Origin: Anaerolineae bacterium
GTDB taxonomy: Bacteria; Chloroflexota; Anaerolineae; SSC4; Amarolineaceae
Length of the DNA: 6,521 nt
Assembly: GCA_013693795.1 (NCBI GenBank)
Contig: CP059258.1
Coordinates: forward strand, 2,024,096-2,030,616
Reading direction: 5' to 3'
Shown: in pieces, positions 1-6,144 of the stretch
Numbering within the stretch: position 1 is the first letter of the stretch
How the letters are laid out: every line of letters starts with the position of its first letter
Translations under genes and position numbers: made by a program
Notes under the pieces: model-generated
Told to the model about the DNA's origin: nothing
Seen by the model: only the letters and a program-made list of their open reading frames with translations
Databases searched by the model: none

Positions 1-408
1 GTAGGCCAGGGCGTCGACAATGCGGTCCTGGGAGTCGAGCAGCAGAACTTCATCGCCGGTGTTGGCCAACGTCCACTCACCGCGCCCCCAACTGCGGTCG
101 CGCACCAGGTTGGGCACCTCCGGGCTGTCGGGATAACTGGCGCCGCTGACCCGTGCCTCGAAGTCGGGCCAGACGGCGAAACGCGACCGGTAGGCGGCCG
201 CATTTTTGGCCACCACGACGCTGGCGCCGGGCTGCAGCAGCCAGCCGCTGGGTAGATGGTACATGCTTTCGCTACCGCCAGCCGTCTCCTCGTCGCCGAT
301 CCGGTAGTGGCCCAGGTCGACCGGCCCGCGCCTGGGTTGAAGACCGACGAACTCGTCGCCTTCCGTACCGGTAATCGTGCCGTCGTACAGGACTTCGCTG
401 ATCAACAG
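1..408 (-). other. LTD9, cut by the window edge
   Basis: After linker TPAPQGTPGP the domain begins LLISEVLYDGTITGTEGDEF, then VDLGHYRIGDEETAGGSESM, LQPGASVVVAKNAAAYRSRF, EWTLANTGDEVLLLDSQDR and IVDALAY at the edge. The frame is open from 456 to 1 without a stop. At 324-350 the expected FNPGAG is found in a neighbouring frame, so two small compensating indels probably hide there. The domain should continue past position 1, as may further repeats and an anchor. Confidence 0.75.
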
Positions 409-3400
409 CGGGCCAGGCGTACCTTGGGGCGCGGGTGTCGGGGTTGCCGTCGCCACGGGGTGCGCGTGGCCGTCGGCGTGACGGTAATCTGCGTGGTGGT
501 CGGTGAGGGTGTAGGCGTCGGCGTGGCCAGCACATCGCCGCGCCCGGTCCCGGTGGAAAGGCATCCGCCCAATCGGCGGCCGTGTCGGTGTCCAGGTTGG
601 GATCCCAGCGCGATGGAGTGCCCAGGGGCACGTCGTGCACCGCCGGGTCGAACACACTGCGGTTGTTGCCCCACGACAGGGCATCGACCGTGCGGCCGGC
701 CGCATCCAGCAGGCGCAGCAGGTCACCCGTGTTGCCCAGGCCGTTGCCCAGTTTACCATCGGCCACCTGCACCACCGGCGCCGGCACATTGGGATAGTGG
801 CTGGCAAAGTCGACGGTGCGCGGCAACGACCAGGTAACCGCCCGGGGTAATGACCAGCGTGGGCAGCGGATCGGCCGCCAGGTTGTCGACCAACGCCCAG
901 CCATCCAGGGTCAGCAGGCTGTCGCTGGTATTGTGCAGTTCGAGCCACTCCCAGCGGCTGTCATCGTTCGGTTCGATGGTGTCGTACTCGACCTCGGTGA
1001 TGAGCACCCGGCCAGGCGGCAGCGGCGTGGGCGTTGGTGGTGGTTCGTCATCCCAGAAACGGTTGCCATCGAACGCCGCCGGTCACTGGGCCAAACTGAA
1101 TCCAGTTAGGGTCGATCACATGGCCGCCCGGGCTGGCCACCGCGCCGGTCGATACCAGACCGACGGGGTCGACCTCGACCAGGTGGTAGTACAACAACCC
1201 CGGCAGGGTCTGACTGATCGTCAACGAAAAATCGCCGCGACCATCGGTCCAGGTGTTGAGCAGCCAGCGGTCCCACGTGTTGGGCCGTGCGCTGGCCCAT
1301 AACTGCACGGTGACGCCCGACAGGGGATGCGCGAGGTTACCGGGCTGACCACGGTAGACAGTGCCCGTGATCGTGAGCGGCGCGGCGGGTAGGGCATTAC
1401 GTTGGCCGGGCGAAGGTGCTACGTCCTCGGTCCAGTAGTCGCTCCCATCCGGCACGGCGCTCCAGGCACGGTCATCGTGCGAGGTGCTGTAGTGGAAACT
1501 GTCGGCTTCGCGCCCGTCGGGGCCAGCAGGCGTACGTCATCGCCGCTGTTGTTGAGCGCCACATGGGTCTGGCTGCGAAAGAAGACGCGGAAGCCGTGCG
1601 CGGGGAGAATGGCGCCGGGGGCAATGGTGTAGGGCGCGGAGCCGCCGCCGGCCACGTCGTCCAGGCGCCAGCCGCCCAGGTCGACCGGCGCATCGCTCAG
1701 GTTGTACTGGCTCGATGTACTCGTCGTCCTCGTTCAGTACGCCGTCGCCGTTCCAATCGATGCTCTCGGGGCCGGCAGGGCCTCGTTGAGGGCGACCGTG
1801 ACCTGCCCCGGGGTCGGTGTGATCGTGAGGGTGACAGTTGCCCCAGGCGATGGGGTTACGGTTGGGGTGGCGGGCAGGTTGGGCTGGCCGGGCGAGGGTG
1901 GGTAGGCATCGGTCCAGGTGGCGCCGCCCTCGGTTTCTTTGCTGTAGGACCAGTCGACGAGCGGGTTGTTGTAGGTGAAGGTTTCGACCACGAGGCCGTT
2001 GGGCGCGAGCAGGCGCACATCGTCGCTGCCGGTGTTGTTGAGGCCCACGTGGGTTTCACTGCGGAAGAAGAGCGCAAAACCGCCGGGGCTGATCAGGCGG
2101 CCGGCCGGGATGGTGTAGGGCTGGTGCCGCCATCGGCGCGGTCGTCCAGTTGCCAGCCGCCGAGGTCGACCGCCACCGTGCCCGCGTTGTAGAGTTCGAT
2201 GTATTCGTCGTCCTGATCGGGCACACCGTTGCCGTCCCAGTCGATGGCGTAGGGTGCGGGCAGCGCCTCGTTGAGTGAGACGGGGAGTGGTGGGCGTCGC
2301 CGACGGGGCGGTGGTGGGTGTGGGTGTCAGGGTAGCCGTGGGTGTGCCTGGTTCGGGTGTTGGCGTGCCGCTGGGCGTTGGGCTGGCTGTGACGGTTGCA
2401 GTTGGGGTGGCGGGCAGGTTGGGCTGACCGGGCGAGGGTGGGTAGGCATCGGTCCAGGTGGCGCCGCCCTCGGTTTCTTTGCTGTAGGACCAGTCGACGA
2501 GCGGGTTGTTGTAGGTGAAGGTTTCGACCACGAGGCCGTTGGGCGCGAGCAGGCGCACATCGTCGCTGCCGGTGTTGTTGAGACCCACATGGGTTTCGCT
2601 GCGGAAGAAGAGTGCAAAACCGCCGGGGCTGATCAGGCGGCCGGTGGGGATGGTGTAGGGCTGGTACCGCCATCGGCGCGGTCGTCCAGTTGCCAGCCGC
2701 CGAGGTCGACCGCCACCGTGCCCGCGTTGTAGAGTTCGATGTATTCGTCGTCCTGATCGGGCACGCCGTTGCCGTCCCAGTCGATGGCATAGGGTGCGGG
2801 CAGCGCCTCGTTGAGCGAGACGAGGGAGTGGTGGGCGTCGCCGACGGGGCGGTGGTGGGTGTGGGTGTCAGGGTAGCCGTGGGTGTGCCTGGTTCGGGTG
2901 TTGGCGTCAGGCTGGGTGTTGGCGTGCCGCTGGGCGTTGGGCTGGCCGTGACGGTTGCAGTTGGGGTGGCGGGCAGGTTGGGCTGGCCGGGCGAGGGTGG
3001 GTAGGCATCGGTCCAGGTGGCGCCGCCCTCGGTTTCTTTGCTGTAGGACCAGTCGACGAGCGGGTTGTTGTAGGTGAAGGTTTCGACCACGAGGCCGTTG
3101 GGCGCGAGCAGGCGCACATCGTCGCTGCCGGTGTTGTTGAGACCCACATGGGTTTCGCTGCGGAAGAAGAGTGCAAAACCGCCGGGGCTGATCAGGCGGC
3201 CGGCCGGGATGGTGTAGGGACTGGTACCGCCATCGGCGCGGTCGTCCAGTTGCCAGCCGCCGAGGTCGACCGCCACCGTGCCCGCGTTGTAGAGTTCGAT
3301 GTATTCGTCGTCCTGATCGGGCACGCCGTTGCCGTCCCAGTCGATGGCATAGGGTGCGGGCAGCGCCTCGTTGAGCGAGACGGGGAGTGGTGGGCGTCGC

Positions 3401-5402
3401 CGACGGGGCGGTGGTGGGTGTGGGTGTCAGGGTAGCCGTGGGTGTGCCTGGTTCGGGTGTTGGCGTCAGGCTGGGTGTTGGCGTGCCGCTGGGCGTTGGG
3501 CTGGCTGTGACGGTTGCAGTTGGGGTGGCGGGCAGGTTGGGCTGACCGGGCGAGGGTGGGTAGGCATCGGTCCAGGTGGCGCCGCCCTCGGTTTCTTTGC
3601 TGTAGGACCAGTCGACGAGCGGGTTGTTGTAGGTGAAGGTTTCGACCACGAGGCCGTTGGGCGAGCAGGCGCACATCGTCGCTGCCGGTGTTGTTGAGAC
3701 CCACATGGGTTTCGCTGCGGAAGAAGAGTGCAAAACCGCCGGGGCTGATCAGGCGGCCGGTGGGGATGGTGTAGGGCTGGTACCGCCATCGGCGCGGTCG
3801 TCCAGTTGCCAGCCGCCGAGGTCGACCGCCACCGTGCCCGCGTTGTAGAGTTCGATGTATTCGTCGTCCTGATCGGGCACGCCGTTGCCGTCCCAGTCGA
3901 TGGCGTAGGGTGCGGGCAGCGCCTCGTTGAGTGAGACGGGGAGTGGTGGGCGTCGCCGACGGGGCGGTGGTGGGTGTGGGTGTCAGGGTAGCCGTGGGTG
4001 TGCCTGGTTCGGGTGTTGGCGTCAGGCTGGGTGTTGGCGTGCCGCTGGGCGTTGGGCTGGCCGTGACGGTTGCAGTTGGGGTGGCGGGCAGGTTGGGCTG
4101 ACCGGGCGAGGGTGGGTAGGCATCGGTCCAGGTGGCGCCGCCCTCGGTTTCTTTGCTGTAGGACCAATCGACGCGGGTTGTTGTAGGTGAAGGTTTCGAC
4201 CACGAGGCCGCTGGGCGCGAGCAGGCGCACATCGTCGCTGCCGGTGTTGTTGAGACCCACATGGGTTTCGCTGCGGAAGAAGAGTGCAAAACCGCCGGGG
4301 CTGATCAGGCGGCCGGCCGGGATAGTGTAGGGACTGGTGCCGCCATCGGCGCGGTCATCCAGTTGCCAGCCGCCGAGGTCGACCGCCACCGTGCCCGCGT
4401 TGTAGAGTTCGATGTATTCGTCGTCCTGGTCAGGCACGCCGTTGCCGTCCCAGTCGATGGCGTAGGGTGCGGGCAGCGCCTCGTTGAGCGAGACGGGGAG
4501 TGGTGGGCGTCGCCGATGGGGCGGTGGTGGGTGTGGGTGTACCTGGTTCGGGGGTAGGCGTGCCGGTGGGTGTCGCCGACGGGGCAGCAGTTGCGCTGGG
4601 TGTCACGGTCACCGTGGTCGAAGCTGTAGCCGTAGGTGTACCAGGTTCTGGGGTAGGTGTTGGGCTGAGGGTTGGACTGGCCGTGATCGTCGCAGTCGCA
4701 GGGCCGTTGGACTGGCCGATGGTGTAGGGGTCGGCGTTGGCGTCGCCGTGGGGTGCTCGTCACCGTGGGGGCGTGGCCGGTGTGAAAGAGGGGTTGGGCT
4801 GGGTGTGGGTGACGGCTGACTGGCCGAGTTCGGTTGGCGCGGTGTGCCATTGATGGGGTCGCCATTGGCGGCATGACCGTTGCGGGTGATGCCATCGTTG
4901 CTGGCCCAGTTGCCATCACTATCGGGCGCCCACGCGTCGATCCGTTCCATCGAGAGGTAACCCAGCGCCGCGCTGCCGCCCGGCCAGGCGCCGCCGTCCC
5001 CATTGGCGGTGTCCACGACCTGGTCGCTGGCGTTGCGCAAGGTCAGCGTTTCACCACTGTTGCCCAGGCTGCCGGTGTAGATCAAATCGGCCGGGATGTC
5101 ATTGACCGTCGTATCATCGGTGCGCTCGAAAAAGAAACCGCCGGCCGGCAGGGTGCCATGCAGAGTCAGATTGATGTCCCCACCATCGCGCAGCGTCCAT
5201 CCGGCCAGATCGACCGCCGCCGCGCCGCATTGTACAACTCCAGCCATTCGTCACTGCTCGACGCCGTGGTGCCGCTCCAGGCCACCTCGTTGATCACGAC
5301 CGTTGTCGATGCACCGTGCATTTCCGCCGCCAATGAGCCGCCGGGCAAACCCTGCATGACCAACGCCAGCATCAGCACCCACACCGACCACCCACGCACC
5401 AT
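1..5402 (-). CDS. Giant secreted multi-lamin-tail-domain surface protein, frame broken many times, 3' end outside window
   Basis: A single coding region can be followed by homology from a signal peptide (starts MVRGWSVWVL at 5402) through nine LTD domains, Thr/Pro linkers and one Cna-B-like domain to the left edge, still open there. LTD is an immunoglobulin-like fold known from nuclear lamins and from bacterial secreted proteins, where its ligand is mostly unknown. The likely role is a cell-surface or matrix adhesin-like filament; that is inference. No anchor is visible because the C-terminus lies outside. The frame breaks near 5225, 4791, 4751, 4702, 4496, 4172, 3939, 3775, 3662, 3383, 2824, 2659, 2283, 2119, 1769, 1710, 1520, 1075, 821, 539, 458 and probably twice at 324-350. 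Automatic annotation would split it into a dozen pieces. Either a sequence-error-laden intact gene or a recent pseudogene; I favour the first. Confidence 0.82.
541..1007 (-). other. LTD8
   Basis: Opens VLITEVEYDTIEPNDDSRWE then WLELHNTSDSLLTLDGWALV, ITPGGYLVVAA, a frame break near 818-824, then RTVDFASHYPNVPAPVVQVA, GNGLGNTGDLLRLLDAAGRT and VDALSWGNNRSVFDP, with WADAFPPGPG at the end. It resembles LTD1 and LTD9 (long central insert, no EF-like loop) more than the module family. A break near 536-542 leads into the next linker, DVLATPTPTPSPTTTQITVT. Confidence 0.82.
1085..1377 (-). other. Prealbumin-like (Cna-B / carboxypeptidase-regulatory) domain
   Basis: One continuous frame (1455-1048) gives LTITGTVYRGQPGNLAHPLS, GVTVQLWASARPNTWDRWLL, NTWTDGRGDFSLTIS, then LYYHLVEVDPVGLVSTGA and GGHVIDPNWIQFGPV. 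The pattern G.V(x)n PL.GV.V.L (x)n T...G.F.L is typical of these beta-sandwich domains, which act as stalks or spacers in surface proteins. Beyond it the frame breaks near 1075; the next frame gives FDGNRFWDDEPPPTPTPLPP, a short linker into LTD8. The exact family cannot be settled without a profile search. Confidence 0.75.
1396..1796 (-). other. LTD7, diverged LTD
   Basis: Same family as LTD2-6 but clearly older: VALNEALPAP, SIDWNGDGVLNEDDEYIE, YNLSDAPVDLGGWRLDDVAG, SAPYTIAPGAILPAHGFRVF, RSQTHVALNNSGDDVRLLAP, then DGREADSFHYSTSHDDRAW and YWTEDVAPSPGQRN. The Ca-loop is present as DWNGDGVLNEDD. Frames change near 1768-1771 (GGGG), 1708-1712 and 1519-1522 (GGGG). It shares the YW/W...PSPGQ closing motif of the modules. 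Confidence 0.8.
1878..2281 (-). other. LTD6, last near-identical module
   Basis: Positions 1909-2040 are identical to 2449-2580 of LTD5, then scattered differences appear, such as AGT/AGC, CAC/CAT and GGC/GGT in SETHVGLN, all silent. It has PAGR and the frame break at 2118-2120. Its linker is different from the others: PATPTVTPSPGATVTLTITP then TPGQVTVALNE, 81 bp to 1797. The array ends here. Confidence 0.82.
2418..2821 (-). other. LTD5, module copy with short linker
   Basis: Carries the PTGR variant and the frame break at the C3 run 2658-2660, as in LTD3. The following linker (2417-2282) lacks one six-residue PSLTPT step (18 bp), so this module is 540 bp instead of about 558. From LTD5's second half the frame runs on through the garbled first half of LTD6 into LTD6's second half, because two breaks cancel. 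Confidence 0.82.
2977..3381 (-). other. LTD4, the intact reference copy of the module
   Basis: The only module whose complete domain and following linker read in a single frame, from VSLNEALPAPY at 3381 to SATPTTP near 2825. It therefore defines the module: beta-strand NEALPAP, EF-hand-like loop DWDGNGVPDQDD, EYIELYNAGTVAVDLGGWQL, SPYTIPAGRLISPGGFALFF, GLNNTGSDDVRLLAPNG, ETFTYNNPLVDWSYS and DAYPPSPGQPNLPATP, then about 50 residues of PT linker. The junction to the next module (2822-2826, GAGGG) is again out of frame and differs from the GGGG seen at the other four junctions. Confidence 0.88.
3536..3937 (-). other. LTD3, module copy with two frame breaks
   Basis: Same domain as LTD2, with PTGR where LTD2 has PAGR. 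Breaks: the C3 run at 3774-3776 (AGCCCTAC where AGTCCCTAC is intact in LTD2 and LTD4), and a missing GC pair near 3661-3663 in LLAPNG. The N-terminal half lies between this break and another at the linker junction (3938-3941). The wrong frame stays open across that half, giving Arg/His-rich nonsense such as RGAARTLRHRLGRQ. A linker with PSGTPTPSLTPTPEPGTPT follows to 3382. Confidence 0.82.
4092..4494 (-). other. LTD2, first of five near-identical LTD modules
   Basis: Starts VSLNEALPAPYAIDWDGNG and runs through DDEYIELYNAGTVAVDLGGW, QLDDRADGGTSPYTIPAGR, FALFFRSETHVGLNNTGSDD, VRLLAPSGLVVETFTYNN, then VDWSYSKETEGGATW and DAYPPSPGQPN. It differs from its sister copies by APSG instead of APNG. The frame is open across the S/P site (AGTCCCTAC) but breaks at 4171-4174, where two bases present in the sister copies are missing (GACGCGGG against GACGAGCGGG). 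A Thr/Pro linker of about 50 residues follows to 3938. Confidence 0.85.
4495..4824 (-). other. Thr/Pro-rich linker between LTD1 and the module array
   Basis: About 110 residues rich in Pro, Thr, Ser and Ala, recoverable only by changing frame at three G runs (4790-4793, 4750-4753, 4701-4703). Pieces seen include PSPTPSPTP, FHTGHAPTVTSTP, TATPTPTPTPSASPT and PTPTPEPGTPTATAST, then GTPTPEPGTPTPTTAPSATP. Such linkers are extended and often O-glycosylated; here they space the domains. The EPGTPT motif recurs in later linkers, so this stretch and the module linkers share ancestry. Confidence 0.75.
4825..5300 (-). other. LTD1, N-terminal lamin tail domain
   Basis: The domain opens with VVINEVAWSGTTASSSDEWL and continues ELYN, then VDLAGWTLRDGG, a long central insert (FFFERTDDTTVNDIPAD), GNSGETLTLRNASDQVVDTA and a C-terminal stretch ending near RQPNS. 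These are the usual LTD landmarks: NEV..., EW(I/L)ELYN, V.L.GW.L, G..V.L. It is not a member of the near-identical module family and lacks the Ca-loop insertion. The frame breaks near 5225 after ELYNA: one G appears missing from AATGCGG, because the next frame resumes GAAAVDLAGW. Confidence 0.85.
5325..5402 (-). other. Signal peptide of the LTD protein
   Basis: About 26 residues: short n-region MVRGW with one Arg, hydrophobic core SVWVLMLALVMQGL, then PGGSLAA followed by EMHGAS. Cleavage is likely after SLAA or one residue earlier. No lipobox cysteine is present, so this is a Sec/SPase I type signal. It shows that the protein is exported. Confidence 0.85.
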
Positions 5403-5919
5403 CTCACACCCCGCTCTCAACCGTGGTCACACCCACACCGACCACCCGCACCGACCACCCGCACACCACCTCACATCTCCGCTCTCAACCGCGGCCGCAC
5501 CCACACCGACCACCCACACTGACCACCTGCACACCACCTCACACCCCCGCTCTCAACCGCGGCCGCACCCACACCGACCACCTGCACACCACCTCACACC
5601 CCACTCTCAACCGTAGTCGCACCAATCGCCGACTCCCTGCACACCACCTCACACCCCCGCTCTCAACCGTGGTCACACCCACACCGACCACCCGCACACC
5701 ACCTCACACCCCCGCTCTCAACCGTAGTCGCACCTATCGCCGACTCCCTGCACACCACCTCACACCCCCGCTCTCAACCGCGGCCGCACCCACACCGACC
5801 ACCCACGCACCACCTCACACCCCGCTCTCAACCGTGGTCACACCCACACCGACCACCCGCACACCATCTCACACCCCGCTCTCAACCGCGGCCGCACCAA
5901 CTGCCGCCAGCCCGCTCAC
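5375..5919. repeat. 54-bp tandem repeat array overlapping the LTD gene start
   Basis: About nine units start at 5375, 5429, 5497, 5565, 5619, 5675, 5730, 5786 and 5840, plus a degenerate tail at 5894. Most are 54-56 bp; two of 68 bp carry an internal 14-bp duplication. The core on the plus strand is CACACCGACCACCC, then CACCACCTCACACCCC and GCTCTCAACCG. Units end CCGTGGTC, CCGTAGTC or CCGCGGCC, the last making NotI-like GCGGCCGC boundaries. Units at 5619 and 5730 share a variant head (ATCGCCGACTCCCTG). There are no unique spacers. The first unit covers the LTD gene's start codon. Confidence 0.93.
5403..5420 (-). promoter_or_regulatory. Translation initiation region of the LTD protein
   Basis: Upstream of the ATG at 5402-5400 the minus strand reads GAGAGCGGGGTGTGAG. 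GGGG lies six bases before the ATG and is a weak Shine-Dalgarno candidate. An in-frame TTG at 5420 would add six residues (MRAGCE), but the ATG gives a cleaner signal-peptide n-region, so I chose it. An in-frame TGA at 5429-5427 closes the frame upstream. The whole site lies inside a 54-bp repeat unit. I found no convincing promoter on this strand. Confidence 0.5.
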
Positions 5920-6021
5920 TTTCCCCACCCAAAGCGCGTCCGCACCTGTGGCGCAGACTCTGCAAACACAACATCGAAGCCCTACAAAACCGTTAACGAT
6001 TTTCACCTCCAAAATTTCGCG
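5920..6021. other. Intergenic stretch between the 54-bp array and the G-rich tract
   Basis: No gene seen. Composition falls from GC-rich to AT-rich. It holds the palindrome at 5986-6003. Minus-strand -35/-10 pairs for the LTD gene were sought here and none was convincing. Open frames crossing it are low-complexity shadows of the flanking repeats. Confidence 0.5.
5986..6003. promoter_or_regulatory. AT-rich imperfect palindrome, possible operator
   Basis: AAAACCGTTAACGATTTT matches its own reverse complement at 16 of 18 positions and has a perfect core CGTTAACG. It has no loop and no following T run on either strand, so a protein-binding site is more likely than a terminator. Which gene it would serve is unknown. 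Confidence 0.3.
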
Positions 6022-6064
6022 CCCCCAACCCCCAACCCCAACCCCACCCCCAACCCCAACCCCC
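6022..6064 (-). other. G-quadruplex motif of telomere-like G4-5/TT repeats
   Basis: The plus strand carries seven C runs of 5, 5, 4, 4, 5, 4 and 5 separated by AA or single A. The minus strand therefore reads GGGGG-TT-GGGG-TT and so on, well beyond the four-run minimum for an intramolecular quadruplex; the plus strand could form an i-motif. It lies 23 bp upstream of the -35 box of the carboxylase/reductase gene and in the leader side of the LTD gene. Confidence 0.8.
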
Positions 6065-6078
6065 AATGACGCACCGCG

Positions 6079-6094
6079 TTGTAAAATTTGACAA
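6079..6094. promoter_or_regulatory. Imperfect palindrome overlapping the -35 box, possible operator
   Basis: TTGTAAAATTTGACAA equals its reverse complement at 14 of 16 positions. It covers most of TTGACA, a typical repressor position. A second, perfect palindrome ACAATTGT overlaps it at 6091-6098. Confidence 0.35.
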
Positions 6095-6117
6095 TTGTGC
6101 CTGACGTGCCATAAACT
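6088..6117 (+). promoter_or_regulatory. Sigma-70-type promoter candidate for the carboxylase/reductase gene
   Basis: Perfect TTGACA at 6088-6093, 18-bp spacer, then TAAACT at 6112-6117 (four of six TATAAT positions). Transcription would begin near 6124 and leave a leader of roughly 100-110 bases. The AT-rich setting stands out from the surrounding GC-rich sequence. Confidence 0.5.
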
Positions 6118-6144
6118 AATTGTGTAAGCTGTTTCTCTTTTTCA

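Larger units (their letters stand above)
1797..4494 (-). repeat. Tandem array of five long LTD-linker modules
   Basis: Five direct repeats start at 4494, 3937, 3381, 2821 and 2281, with spacings of 557, 556, 560 and 540 bp; the last unit is 485 bp with a different linker. Long stretches are identical between units (for example 1909-2040 and 2449-2580). The array lies inside the LTD gene and encodes LTD2-6. High nucleotide identity shows recent amplification or gene conversion, and makes the region prone to recombination and misassembly. Confidence 0.95.

Noticed and set aside
2056..4437. Several separate overlapping LTD genes on the minus strand
   Set aside because: Each candidate begins or ends in the middle of a domain, and the next half-domain follows in another frame without a start site. 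A single gene fits better.
2282..4498. Programmed ribosomal frameshifting at each module junction
   Set aside because: About 20 breaks of differing size and direction are scattered over the gene, also outside the modules, and I see no common slippery heptamer plus structure. Base loss in runs is simpler.
2271..4557. Plus-strand Gly/Val/Arg-rich ORFs repeated across the module array
   Set aside because: They recur because the opposite strand's modules repeat, and they have no homology; the LTD frame explains this DNA.
5375..5919. CRISPR array
   Set aside because: The units abut directly and the whole 54 bp repeats; there are no unique spacers, and no cas genes nearby.
5869..6066. Minus-strand 65-codon ORF starting MGVGVGGGVGV
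   Set aside because: Its first part is the G-rich tract read as protein, and nothing resembles a known product.
5423..6091. Plus-strand 222-codon ORF rich in Thr, Pro and His
   Set aside because: It is a translation of the 54-bp repeats and the C-rich tract, with no initiation site and no domain.
5920..6100. Sigma-70 promoter for the LTD gene on the minus strand
   Set aside because: Candidate pairs such as TTGTCA (6094-6089) and TTAACG lack an acceptable -10 at 16-18 bp.
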